Translations under genes and position numbers: made by a program
Shown: positions 1 through 8,412 of the stretch, in pieces
Layout: each line of letters starts with the position of its first letter
Numbering within the stretch: position 1 is the first letter of the stretch
Assembly (NCBI GenBank): GCA_963756515.1
Contig: CAVWNV010000013.1
Span: 434,001-498,000, forward strand
Direction of reading: 5' to 3'
Origin: Bog-756 sp963756515
Lineage (GTDB): Bacteria; Actinomycetota; Acidimicrobiia; Acidimicrobiales; RAAP-2
DNA length: 64,000 nt
The notes under the pieces: generated by a model
Databases searched by the model: none
Told to the model about the DNA's origin: nothing
The model's input: only the letters and a program-made list of their open reading frames with translations

Positions 1-28
1 TCCGTGGCTCGGAGGGCGTGGCCGCGTC

Positions 29-892
29 TCATCCCGGGGTGGAGAGGCCTGATCCGGGTCCCGTCGGGGCGGACAGGCCCCACTGCACCTCGACCGGGGC
101 GAAGCCGAGGGACCGGTAGAGATCGACGGCCGGTCCGGCCCGATCGGCCACGATGACCAACAGGTCGGCCCGCAGTTCGGAGAGGGCGAAGGCGCCGGCC
201 CGGGCCAGCAACGCCGAGGCCAGACCCCGTCGGCGGTAGGCCGGATGGGTCCCGACGTTCTGGAACCGGGCCACACCGCTTCCGTCCGAGACGATGCCGG
301 CCAGCGAGCGCAGGTGGTCGCCGACGAAGGCGCCGAAGTACGCGGCCCGACCAGCGTCCACCAGGCGCTTCGACTCCTCGGTACTGCGGTGAAGGAACCA
401 CGCGTGACCAGGGGGAACGGGATCCTCCCCCTCCTCGTCCTGCCGGAGGAGGAGGGCCTGTCGCCAGTCCTCCGCCGAGCGGAGCCGGCGAACGGCCACC
501 CCGGCGGCCACCGTTCCGGCCTCGGGCGGTTGCTCCAATGTCATCACCACGCTGAGCTCGAGCTCCAGGCCCACCGGGGATCGATGGCCGAGCCCCTCGG
601 GAGGGCCGGTCCCGTCGATGCCGAAGGCCACATGGGTGGCGTGGGGGAACTCCTCGGCGAACGCCGCCATCCACGCTTCGATCCCTCCTCGGCCGGGTGG
701 GTCGGCCCACAACAGGAAGTTGCCCCAGTGGAACCACGGATTGTCCGGAGTCCTCACGACGATGCACCGGCCACGGTCCGTGATCGAAGCTCCGGCCAGA
801 CGCCGGACCATCAGGTCGGTGCGGTAACCCAGAGACCGGACCTCCACGTCCGGCAACCTACCCCCCTGCTCCGGTCGGCTCGTTCCCTGCAT
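29..892 (-). CDS. GNAT family N-acetyltransferase
   Basis: Predicted cytoplasmic acetyl-CoA-dependent N-acetyltransferase of 287 residues; the acceptor is unknown. The GNAT fold is in the C-terminal half (about residues 125-275). The acetyl-CoA pyrophosphate-binding loop is visible as THPAYRRRGLASALL, followed by the typical late motif with a YRSLGF sequence. The N-terminal half (about 1-120) is poorly conserved and may be a degenerate second GNAT-like domain, as in other actinobacterial proteins of this size. It starts at ATG 892 and transcribes away from the next gene. No operon partner is visible on its 3' side inside the window. Confidence 0.85.
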   Translation of the reverse strand: MQGTSRPEQGGRLPDVEVRSLGYRTDLMVRRLAGASITDRGRCIVVRTPDNPWFHWGNFLLWADPPGRGGIEAWMAAFAEEFPHATHVAFGIDGTGPPEGLGHRSPVGLELELSVVMTLEQPPEAGTVAAGVAVRRLRSAEDWRQALLLRQDEEGEDPVPPGHAWFLHRSTEESKRLVDAGRAAYFGAFVGDHLRSLAGIVSDGSGVARFQNVGTHPAYRRRGLASALLARAGAFALSELRADLLVIVADRAGPAVDLYRSLGFAPVEVQWGLSAPTGPGSGLSTPG

Positions 893-1037
893 CCGGGCCC
901 ACCCGCCGGTACGGGACGGATCCCCATCTCGAGCTACCTCTACTACGCGACCACCGGTCCCCTGGTCGAGGCATCCAAGGCCACCAAGGCCGGACTGCCG
1001 GTCTGATCGGACCCTCCCGTCCCGGCCCGGGCCCCGG

Positions 1038-2021
1038 TCAGCCCGATGCCGAGGCTGACGTCGAACCGGATGTGGCCGGTCGTGGGGTCAGATACTGCTC
1101 GACGGCAGAGGCGATGCCCTGGGCGATGACCCGCTGACCGAGGGAACTGTCGGCGATGGAGCCCTCGTAGGGATCCGTGAGGTAGAGCGGCTCGATGACG
1201 GCGCCCGGCATCTGACTCGGTGTCGTGAAGAAGCCGGGCGATGCCGGCCCCAACAGCAGAAGGTGGTTGTAGGAGGCGGCCTGGCCGGCGAGGCCGCCCT
1301 CGTCGGGGTCGCCCACGAACGAGCCCAGGCTCCCGTCGGTCTGGACCCCGTCGTCGGGAATGGCCCAGCCCTGGGCATCCATGTCTGCCACCACGTCGTG
1401 CTGGACCAGGGTGGCCAGTCGGAGATTGTCGGCCGCGAACGGACGCGAGGGGTCGTAGGCGGTGAGGCTCCCCGCCTCGTCCGGTGACGCCCCTGCGTCG
1501 TAGTAGATACCCACGAGCGCCTGGGCGTGGGCGTCGTTGGCACAGATGTCCCGTGCCGCCACGTCGTCGTGGGACCCGGTGAGGGAGAGCTCCCCACCGG
1601 ACAGGTCGATCGGGGTCAGGCGCAGCACGGTGTCGGCGGTGGTCCGGGAGACGACCACGCGATAGCCCTCGGCCCGGAGGAGGTCACTCACCTCGAGCTC
1701 TACGGGAAGGGTCTCCGTGGCCTCATCGATGGCGGATCCGGACTCGGTCGTACCGACGCCGCCCGGGTCGACACCCCCGTGCCCGGCGTCGAGGAACACC
1801 GTCTGGTTACGGTCCCCCACCGTCGGGGCGAGGGCCACACACGAGCCGTCGGCGAATTCAGCCGGGTCGAGGGCCTGACCCGAGGTGGCCGGGGCCGAAA
1901 CCGTGGGCCTGGTCAGAACCACCACGCCGATGACGCCCACGAGCACCACGCACAGGGCGAACAGCCGACGGCGCCGATGAACGCGTCGCCGTTGCTGCTT
2001 ACGCTCTCGACGTGGGTCCAT
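1038..2021 (-). CDS. N-acetylmuramoyl-L-alanine amidase (Amidase_3), membrane-anchored or secreted
   Basis: Amidase_3-type peptidoglycan amidase of 327 residues, expected to cut the bond between MurNAc and L-alanine outside the membrane. An Arg-rich N-terminus is followed by one hydrophobic segment (about residues 20-37), a signal anchor or signal peptide. The first zinc motif, FLDAGHGG, has His81, and the late catalytic Glu lies in GAVIEPLYL (about Glu277). The position that normally carries the third zinc ligand (SIHxN) reads GIYYDAG, with Tyr173 in place of His, so activity may be altered. The gene is monocistronic, transcribed towards the GNAT gene and divergent from the reductase at 2178. 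Confidence 0.85.
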   Translation of the reverse strand: MDPRRERKQQRRRVHRRRRLFALCVVLVGVIGVVVLTRPTVSAPATSGQALDPAEFADGSCVALAPTVGDRNQTVFLDAGHGGVDPGGVGTTESGSAIDEATETLPVELEVSDLLRAEGYRVVVSRTTADTVLRLTPIDLSGGELSLTGSHDDVAARDICANDAHAQALVGIYYDAGASPDEAGSLTAYDPSRPFAADNLRLATLVQHDVVADMDAQGWAIPDDGVQTDGSLGSFVGDPDEGGLAGQAASYNHLLLLGPASPGFFTTPSQMPGAVIEPLYLTDPYEGSIADSSLGQRVIAQGIASAVEQYLTPRPATSGSTSASASG

Positions 2022-2177
2022 GGCTCACATGACGTTTCTGCTGGGTGTCCTGAGGCACCAGGCCAGCGGTGGCTGGCGTGCTGTCCAGTCCGGTTCTCCG
2101 CCAGGAAGTCCGGTGGAAATCGTAGCGATACCCAGGTGCCAAGTGGTGGCAGGGGCGTGATCGGAGCGTCGTAACCT

Positions 2178-3539
2178 GTGCCCATGCGCTTCGTCATCAT
2201 CGGTGGCGGCCCGGCCGGCGGCCAGGCCGCCACCCACGCCGCCCGGTTGGGGGTCGACGTCACCCTCATCGAGAGGGACATCGTCGGTGGTGCCGCCAAC
2301 CTGTGGGACTGCGTGCCGTCAAAGGCCATGATCGCCACCGGCGGCTCGATGTCCTACCTCCGCCGGATCGCCGGCATGGGCGTGGTCGGGGCCGGCGGCT
2401 CCCTCGACCTCGAACTGCTGCGCCACCGGATCACCTCCATCGTGGACCACATCGAGCAGACCAACGAGAAGATTCTCCGAAGCCAGCACGTCCGGCTCGT
2501 CCGGGGCACGGCCCGCCTGGTGGACGACCACACCGTGCTGGCCGAGACGGCCGACGGAGAGGAGACGTTCGAAGCCGACACGGTCCTCCTCAGCACCGGC
2601 AGTCGTCCCCGGATACCGCCGTGGGCCGACCTCGATGCCGACCGCTTGCTCACCACCCGGGACGCCTATCCGCCCCAGGTGCTCCCCGGTCACCTGGTGG
2701 TCATCGGCTCGGGTGTGACCGGGGTCGAGTTCGTGCACATGTTCTCGTCGCTGGGGTGCGAGGTGACACTCATCGTCAGCCGTCAGCAGGTTCTCCCCCA
2801 GAAGGATCCTGAAGTGGCCGCGGTGCTGGAGACCGACTTCTCGCGACGGGGGGTCCACCTCCTGAAGGGGGCCCGGGCCATCGGTGTCGACCACACCGAC
2901 GACGGCGTCGTGGTCCGCTGCGACGACGGCAGGATGGTGAACGGATCGCACGCCCTGCTGGCCATCGGGTCCGTGCCCAACTCGGAGGGCCTGGGTCTGG
3001 AGACCGCCGGCGTGGAGGTGGCCGAGGGCGGGACCGTGCCCATCAACCGGCACTGCCAGACCAGCGTGGCCCACATCTTCGCCGCCGGTGACCTGTCGGG
3101 GAAGCTACCGCTGTCGTCGGTGGCTGCCATGCAGGGCAGGAAGGTGGCCGAGTACGTGGTCGGTGGTCACACGGTGGCCCACCGGCACCCCAACTACGAG
3201 AGCGCGCCATCGGCCATCTTCACCGAGCCGGAGATCGCCGATGTGGGCCTGGCCGAGGCGGACGCCTTCGCCGAGGGTCGGAAGATCAGGGTGACCAAGG
3301 TGCCGTTCGCAGCCAGCTCGCGGGCCCTCATCGACAATGACTCCCGCGGCTTCGTCAAGATCATCACCGATCCCGCCACCGGCATCGTCCTGGGGGGGTC
3401 CATCGTGGGGAGGAACGCCTCTGAGCTCATCTCGGTGCTGGCGGTGGCCGTCACCGGCGGCCTCGGCGTGAACGACATCGTCGAGTCCATGCTGGTCCAC
3501 CCCACGTTGGCCGAGGCGCTGGCCGAGGCGGCCGAGTAG
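2178..3539 (+). CDS. lpdA: LpdA-type FAD-dependent NAD(P)H:quinone reductase
   Basis: Class I pyridine nucleotide-disulfide oxidoreductase of 453 residues. The N-terminal FAD-binding motif GGGPAGG is at about residues 9-15, a second NAD(P)-binding Rossmann motif (VIGSGVTGVEF) at about 175-185, and the dimerisation domain at the C-terminus with the LVHPTLAE signature. The redox motif reads GGAANLWDCVPSK. Cys45 is present, but the partner Cys of the usual CxxxxC pair is Ala40. The same loss defines mycobacterial LpdA (Rv3303c), a quinone reductase without lipoamide dehydrogenase activity, so that function is favoured. GTG 2178 and ATG 2184 are both possible starts. Confidence 0.85.
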   Translation: MPMRFVIIGGGPAGGQAATHAARLGVDVTLIERDIVGGAANLWDCVPSKAMIATGGSMSYLRRIAGMGVVGAGGSLDLELLRHRITSIVDHIEQTNEKILRSQHVRLVRGTARLVDDHTVLAETADGEETFEADTVLLSTGSRPRIPPWADLDADRLLTTRDAYPPQVLPGHLVVIGSGVTGVEFVHMFSSLGCEVTLIVSRQQVLPQKDPEVAAVLETDFSRRGVHLLKGARAIGVDHTDDGVVVRCDDGRMVNGSHALLAIGSVPNSEGLGLETAGVEVAEGGTVPINRHCQTSVAHIFAAGDLSGKLPLSSVAAMQGRKVAEYVVGGHTVAHRHPNYESAPSAIFTEPEIADVGLAEADAFAEGRKIRVTKVPFAASSRALIDNDSRGFVKIITDPATGIVLGGSIVGRNASELISVLAVAVTGGLGVNDIVESMLVHPTLAEALAEAAE

Positions 3540-3592
3540 CCCATCGCCCATGGTGGCGACACTCCCCGGATCCCTGCAGGCCGACGGATAGG

Positions 3593-4861
3593 GTGACCGG
3601 AGTGACCGGTCCGACCACCGACGAGGGCACGGGGACGGAGGCGGCCGTCGACCCGTCGCCGGACCGGTCGCCCGCCCACCGCATCGACCGTTCCCACGGG
3701 GGGACCGCCTGGGTGGCTCGGCACCGACACGTGCTGGTGGCCCTGGGCCGCACCGTCGGGGTCTTCGCCCTGTCGAGGCTGGTGGTGGCCATAGTCCTCG
3801 GCGCCGTCCTCGTGGTCAACCAGGGGCTGGCCACGCACCACTTCACCGGTCCGTGGCCGCCCCCGCCCAGGGCGTCCCTGTTCCTGCAAGCCCTGGGTTC
3901 GTGGGACGGCAGCTGGTACCTGCTCATCGCCAACCACGGATACTTCCCCTCCCCGGCCCACGTCGCCATCGCCCCGGGTTCGGCCATCGCCTTCTTTCCG
4001 GCCTGGCCGCTCCTGCTCCGGGGGGCTTCGGCGCTGACCGGGGCCACCCCGGTGGTGGTGGGTGTGGCCATGGCCTTCGCCTTCGGTGCCGGCGCGTCGG
4101 TGGCGCTCTGGTACCTGGTCCGCCATCTGTGCGACGAGATGGTGGCTGACCGGGCCGTCGTGCTGTGGGTGTTCTTCCCCGGGGCGGTCGTGTTGTCCAT
4201 GGTGTACTCGGAGGCCCTGGCCATCCTGTTGTGCGCGGTCTGCCTGCTGGCCCTGCTCCAAAGGCGGTGGCTGGTGGCCGGACTGGCTGCCGGGGTCGCC
4301 ACCGCCGTGCACCCCGAAGCGCTCGTGCTGGTGCCCTGCTGCCTGTGGGCCGCCGGTTCGGCCGTCAGGAAGGACCGCGACTGGTGGGCGACAGTCTCCC
4401 CGATGCTCTCCCTGGCCGGCGTCCTGGCCTTCTTCTTCTACCTCGACCACGCCACCGGTGACTTCTTCCGCTGGTACCACGTGGAACGGGCCATCTGGGG
4501 CGGGACCGGTTTCTCCCACGACACCGTGTTCGATCTCCGCCAGGCGGTCACCCACCCCCACGACCTCGAGGCGGTGGTGCCGGCCTTGGGCCTCGTGTTC
4601 GCGCTGGTCGGGCTGGGACTGATGGTCCGGTGGCGGCCTCCGGTGATCATCTGGATCTACACCGTCGGGATCCTGTTGACGGCCTTCGACTCGAACATGG
4701 TGGGGGCCCGCCCCCGGGTCCTGCTGACCGCCTTCCCGCTCATCGTGGCCGTGGCCCGCGCCATCCGGCCGACCGCGCTCGGTGTGGTGGCCGGGGTGTC
4801 GGGGGCGTTGCTGGCTACCATGACGTTCCTCCTCTTCTCGCTGGTGCTGGTGGCTCCGTGA
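3593..4861 (+). CDS. PIG-V-like integral membrane mannosyltransferase
   Basis: Polytopic membrane protein of 422 residues with a cytosolic N-terminus of about 55 residues and roughly eight to ten membrane segments. The first luminal loop carries LGSWDGSWYLLIANHGYF and then AFFPAWPLLLRG, which match the acidic-loop and FFP motifs of PIG-V-type polyprenyl-sugar-dependent GT-C mannosyltransferases. In actinobacteria such proteins act on polyprenyl-phosphomannose donors outside the membrane; the acceptor here is unknown. The gene lies downstream of the LpdA-type reductase by about 50 bases. The GTG start follows the stop of that gene, with no clear Shine-Dalgarno sequence. Confidence 0.75.
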   Translation: MTGVTGPTTDEGTGTEAAVDPSPDRSPAHRIDRSHGGTAWVARHRHVLVALGRTVGVFALSRLVVAIVLGAVLVVNQGLATHHFTGPWPPPPRASLFLQALGSWDGSWYLLIANHGYFPSPAHVAIAPGSAIAFFPAWPLLLRGASALTGATPVVVGVAMAFAFGAGASVALWYLVRHLCDEMVADRAVVLWVFFPGAVVLSMVYSEALAILLCAVCLLALLQRRWLVAGLAAGVATAVHPEALVLVPCCLWAAGSAVRKDRDWWATVSPMLSLAGVLAFFFYLDHATGDFFRWYHVERAIWGGTGFSHDTVFDLRQAVTHPHDLEAVVPALGLVFALVGLGLMVRWRPPVIIWIYTVGILLTAFDSNMVGARPRVLLTAFPLIVAVARAIRPTALGVVAGVSGALLATMTFLLFSLVLVAP

Positions 4862-4987
4862 CCGACGGCCCCGGACCGGCGGGCCAGGGGGACCCGTTCT
4901 ACCGTCCCCTCCCCCACTCTCCGCATCCCGACCAGGAGCCACCCATGCCGACCACACCCGCCGCCGACCATGGAGTGAGGATCTGAG

Positions 4988-5779
4988 ATGGGCCGGGTCG
5001 AGGGCAAGGTGGCCCTGGTGACCGGCGGAGCCGGCGGCATCGGCTCGGCCACGGCCCGGGCCCTGTCGCGGGAGGGCGCCTCCGTGGTCGTCGTGGACGT
5101 CGACGCGGCCGGCGCCGAGCGGGTCGCCGCCGACATCCGGGGCGCGGGCGGAACGGCGCTGTCGGTCGGGGCCGATCTGACCGAGGAGCCCGCCGTCATC
5201 GGCGCGGTGGGCGCGGCAGTGGAGGGATTCGGACGGCTCGATGTGCTCCACAACAACGCCGCCCTCACCGACTCCGACTTCTTGAACCGGGACACCCCGG
5301 TGACGGAACTTGATCTCGACGTGTGGAACCGAACCCTGGCCGTCAACCTGACCAGCCAGATGCTGATGTGCAAGCACGCCGTCCCCGAGATGGTGCGCCA
5401 CGGGGGCGGCTCCATCGTCAACATGTCGTCGGGTGCCTCGCTGAAGGGCGACCGCACCCGCACCGCCTACGGGGTGTCCAAGGCCGGTGTGAACACCCTG
5501 ACCATGTACGTGGCCACCTCCCACGGCAAGCAGAACATCCGGGTCAACACCATCGTGCCCGGCCTGATCATCACCGATGCCGTCCGGGCCCACCTCAACG
5601 AGGACATCCTCGGCGGGCTCAGCCGGGCCATCCTGACCACCCATCTGGGCGAGCCCGACGACATCGCCAACGTGGTGGTGTTTCTGGCCTCGGACGAATC
5701 CCGCTACATCACCGGTCAGATGATCTCGGTCGACGGCGGCATGTCGGCCCATGTCGGGAGCGCTGGCCGCGAGGAGTGA
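4988..5779 (+). CDS. SDR family NAD(P)-dependent oxidoreductase
   Basis: Classical short-chain dehydrogenase of 263 residues, cytoplasmic. It shows the cofactor loop TGGAGGIGSATA (about residues 13-24), the NNAA motif (about 91-94), the catalytic Ser in NMSSGAS and the YGVSK active site (Tyr about 158, Lys about 162). The C-terminal GQMISVDGG is typical. The acidic residue after the second beta strand (VVDVDAAG) suggests NAD rather than NADP. The substrate cannot be read from the sequence. It is convergent with a second SDR gene that ends 51 bases away. The ATG start was chosen because the Rossmann motif begins nine codons later. Confidence 0.9.
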   Translation: MGRVEGKVALVTGGAGGIGSATARALSREGASVVVVDVDAAGAERVAADIRGAGGTALSVGADLTEEPAVIGAVGAAVEGFGRLDVLHNNAALTDSDFLNRDTPVTELDLDVWNRTLAVNLTSQMLMCKHAVPEMVRHGGGSIVNMSSGASLKGDRTRTAYGVSKAGVNTLTMYVATSHGKQNIRVNTIVPGLIITDAVRAHLNEDILGGLSRAILTTHLGEPDDIANVVVFLASDESRYITGQMISVDGGMSAHVGSAGREE

Positions 5780-5830
5780 CCTCGGTGTCGGAGGGATCGC
5801 CCCGCACCAGAGGCGAGGACCCCGGGAGGG

Positions 5831-6637
5831 TCAGGCCGGTCCGAGCACGTAGGCACCGGTGTCGGGATGGTGGTACCACCCGCTCGAGGCCTGGGTCCCC
5901 CCGTCGACGTGAATGGTCTGACCGGTCACGTAGCTCGAGAGCGACCCGGCCAGGAACACCGCCGCCCCGGCCATCTCGTCGACATGGCCGGGCCGGCCCA
6001 TCGGGACGGTGAGCCCGAAGGTCTCCTCGGCCCCCGGCGGGGCCACCGCGGCCATGCCCTCGGTGAGCGTGATGTCCGGAGCCAGGGCGTTGACCCGGAT
6101 CCCGTGGGGCGCCAGTTCGAGGGCCGCCGTCTTGGTGAAGTTGATCACGCCGGCCTTGGCCGCGGCGTAGGCGGCATAGCCCGGTGCGGCCCGCACCCCC
6201 TCGATCGAGGTCACACTGATGATGCTGCCACCCGTGCCGGCGTCGACCATGGTGCGGGCCACCCGCTGGGTGCAGAGGATGACGTGCTTGAGGTTGGCCC
6301 GGTAGAGGGCGTCCCACCCGTTCTCCGACGTCTCGAGCAGGGGCGACAGGAACACCCCCCCGGCGTTGTTGACCAGGATGCTCACCGGCCCGAGCTCGGC
6401 CTGGGTGCGGGCCAGGGCCGCATCGACCTCGGCCGACTGGCGCACGTCGGTGGTGATGCCGAGCCCTCCCACCTCGTCGGCGGCGGCGGCGGCGGTGTCG
6501 GCGTCCCGCTCCCAGACGGCCACCCTGGCCCCGAAGGCAGCCAGGCCCCGGGCGATACCGCGGCCGATGCCGGCTCCGCCCCCGGTGACCACGGCCACCC
6601 GATCGTTGAGGAGCACGGACGCGGGGTTCATGGACAT
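5831..6637 (-). CDS. SDR family oxidoreductase (FabG-like)
   Basis: Classical short-chain dehydrogenase of 268 residues. The cofactor loop TGGGAGIGRGIA is at about residues 18-29, NNAGG at about 92-96, the Ser in SVTSIEG and the Tyr/Lys pair in YAAYAAAKAG. It ends in VTGQTIHVDGG, the usual SDR C-terminus. It is not a close copy of the SDR at 4988, with which it converges. A 72-base divergent region containing the AT-rich stretch taataag separates it from the AhpD-like gene, so shared regulation is possible. The substrate is unknown; similar enzymes act on alcohols or 3-ketoacyl thioesters. Confidence 0.9.
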   Translation of the reverse strand: MSMNPASVLLNDRVAVVTGGGAGIGRGIARGLAAFGARVAVWERDADTAAAAADEVGGLGITTDVRQSAEVDAALARTQAELGPVSILVNNAGGVFLSPLLETSENGWDALYRANLKHVILCTQRVARTMVDAGTGGSIISVTSIEGVRAAPGYAAYAAAKAGVINFTKTAALELAPHGIRVNALAPDITLTEGMAAVAPPGAEETFGLTVPMGRPGHVDEMAGAAVFLAGSLSSYVTGQTIHVDGGTQASSGWYHHPDTGAYVLGPA

Positions 6638-6709
6638 GGAGCGCTCAGCCTAATAAGTTCGACTGCACGAAGCGATACCACCGGCCGGTCCGGTGGAGAG
6701 GGGGCACTC

Positions 6710-7297
6710 ATGCCACGGATTGAACCGATTCCGATGGACCAGCTGGCCGATGAGCCTCGGCGCATCATCGAGGAGGGTGTCGCCGACGGCACCTACGCCA
6801 CCCCGGTTCCGCTGCAGATCTTCGCCTACCGGACCGCCCAGATCATCCAGACCAGCATGGCCCGGACCGCCTGGGGCAAGAAGAGCCTGCTGGGCGGAAG
6901 GATCCTCGAGCTGATCCGCATCCGGAGCGCCCAGTTGGGCGAGTGCCAGCCCTGCATGCAGTCGCGCAAACACGACTCCATCACCGACGAGGACGTGGCC
7001 TGCCTCATCGCACCGGGGCACTCGGACCTGACCGAGCAGGAGCGTCTGGCCGTGGAGTTCCTGGATCTGATGTCCGCCGATCATCACGCCATCGATGACG
7101 ACATGTATCGCCGGCTGGGCGAGGTGTTCACGGCGGCACAGATCATCGAGCTGGGTTTCACCTGTGCCACCACCATGGGCACCCACCGCTTCATCCACAC
7201 CCTGGACGTGTTCGGCGACAGCGCGCCGGTGATCGCCTACGACCCGGACCAGGTGGACACGGCCATCACGCCCGTACCGGAGGAGGCGTCGGCGTGA
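6710..7297 (+). CDS. Carboxymuconolactone decarboxylase / AhpD-like protein
   Basis: All-alpha protein of 195 residues in the carboxymuconolactone decarboxylase family. It carries the AhpD-type redox motif ECQPCMQSRKHD, with Cys79, Cys82 and His88, so a thiol peroxidase or disulfide reductase role is more likely than decarboxylation. The ATG at 6710 was chosen over the long upstream open frame because conserved family sequence begins directly there and the upstream part is the reverse shadow of the SDR gene. Its TGA overlaps the GTG of the epimerase by 4 bases, indicating a two-gene operon. Confidence 0.85.
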   Translation: MPRIEPIPMDQLADEPRRIIEEGVADGTYATPVPLQIFAYRTAQIIQTSMARTAWGKKSLLGGRILELIRIRSAQLGECQPCMQSRKHDSITDEDVACLIAPGHSDLTEQERLAVEFLDLMSADHHAIDDDMYRRLGEVFTAAQIIELGFTCATTMGTHRFIHTLDVFGDSAPVIAYDPDQVDTAITPVPEEASA

Positions 7298-8295
7298 GCG
7301 AGACCGTCTTCGTCACCGGTGCCACCGGGTTGACCGGCGCCAACGTGTGCAAGTTGCTGATCGAGCGGGGGACTCGGTGCGGGCCCTGGCCCGTGACGGG
7401 GCCGACGTGGACCCGCTGGCCGCCCTCGGCGTGGAGATCGTCACCGGCGACATCACCGACGCCGGTGACGTCCTACGGGCCGCGGCCGGCACTGACGCCG
7501 CCATCCACTGCGCCGCCCTGCTCGGAGGGGCCAGCCAGGACCTCGACGCCTTCCGCGCCGTCAACGAGGACGGGACCCGATACGTCCTCGACGCCGGCCT
7601 GGCCCTCGGCATGCGCCGGGTGGTGGCCGTCAGCACCGGCACGTTCTTCGATACCTCCCAGGGGCTCGACCGCGAGGACAGCGCCGGTGTCGAAGCATCC
7701 CAGTTCGGATCCCTACACCATCACCAAGATGGCCGCCTTCCAAGAGGCCATGGCTCGTGCCGCCGCCGGCCAGGACGTGGTCACCACCCACCCGGGCGCC
7801 ATCTTCGGGCCTTCGCCGGTGGTGTCCAACGCGCTCGGCCGCACCAGCTTCAACCGGGTCCTGCTGTCGGCGCTGCGTCAACGCATCCAGCAGTACCTCA
7901 AGTTTCCGATCAGCTGGGTGTACGCCGACGACGTGGCCCGGGGCTGCATCCTGGCCCTCGACCGGGGCGTCTCCGGAGAGCGCTACATGCTCGACGGTCG
8001 GCCCGAGGACGTGGTGAGCACGGCTACCGCGTGCAGTCGGATCTGCGAACTGGCCGGCCTCGACCACCGGGTGGCGGACATCGAACCGTCGGACGATCCC
8101 GAGTTGGCGCGGGTCTTCGGCCCGACCCTCGTAGCCATCGCGGCCAAAGCGGCCGAGGCGGCCGCGGACGGGCCGGTTCGGCGGAGCCTGTCCGAGTCGA
8201 AGACGTACAAGCGCCTGGGCTACGACCCCATCTCCCTCGACGAAGGCCTGCTCCGGACGAGCGAGTGGCTCCGGTCACTGGGCAAGTTCGGCTGA
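7294..8295 (+). pseudogene. NAD-dependent epimerase/dehydratase with two compensating frameshifts
   Basis: An extended-SDR (epimerase) gene whose recognisable protein changes frame twice. Frame 1 encodes the start VFVTGATGLTGANVCKLLIE. From about 7370 the matching sequence continues in the frame one base back (RALARDGADVDPLAALGVEI through VVAVSTGTFFDT, about 7373-7690). After about 7695 it returns to frame 1 with SDPYTITKMAAFQEA. The first change sits in a run of five G, where a sixth G would restore it; the second needs one base removed near 7692-7697. The first frame has no stop over its whole length, but about 105 residues are then nonsense. Either two sequencing indels or a damaged gene; the surrounding protein is fully conserved. 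Confidence 0.75.
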
Positions 8296-8412
8296 ACCGC
8301 GCCCAAGCTCCCCCGACCGGGAGGAGCCGCCGCCCGTAGCGGGGTCGCCTACCGGCGGTACGTTTTGCGGTCTTCCGGGCCACACCGGGGCGCGCTGTGC
8401 TACAACATTTGC

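Noticed and set aside
4858..4986. Possible 42-codon gene between the mannosyltransferase and the SDR
   Set aside because: It starts at a GTGA overlap but the product is Pro/His-rich without any structure or known relative.
3194..5752. Minus-strand open frame of 852 codons across the reductase, mannosyltransferase and SDR genes
   Set aside because: It is antisense to three genes with clear families and consists of His/Gly/Arg/Gln-rich nonsense, as expected opposite GC-rich coding DNA.
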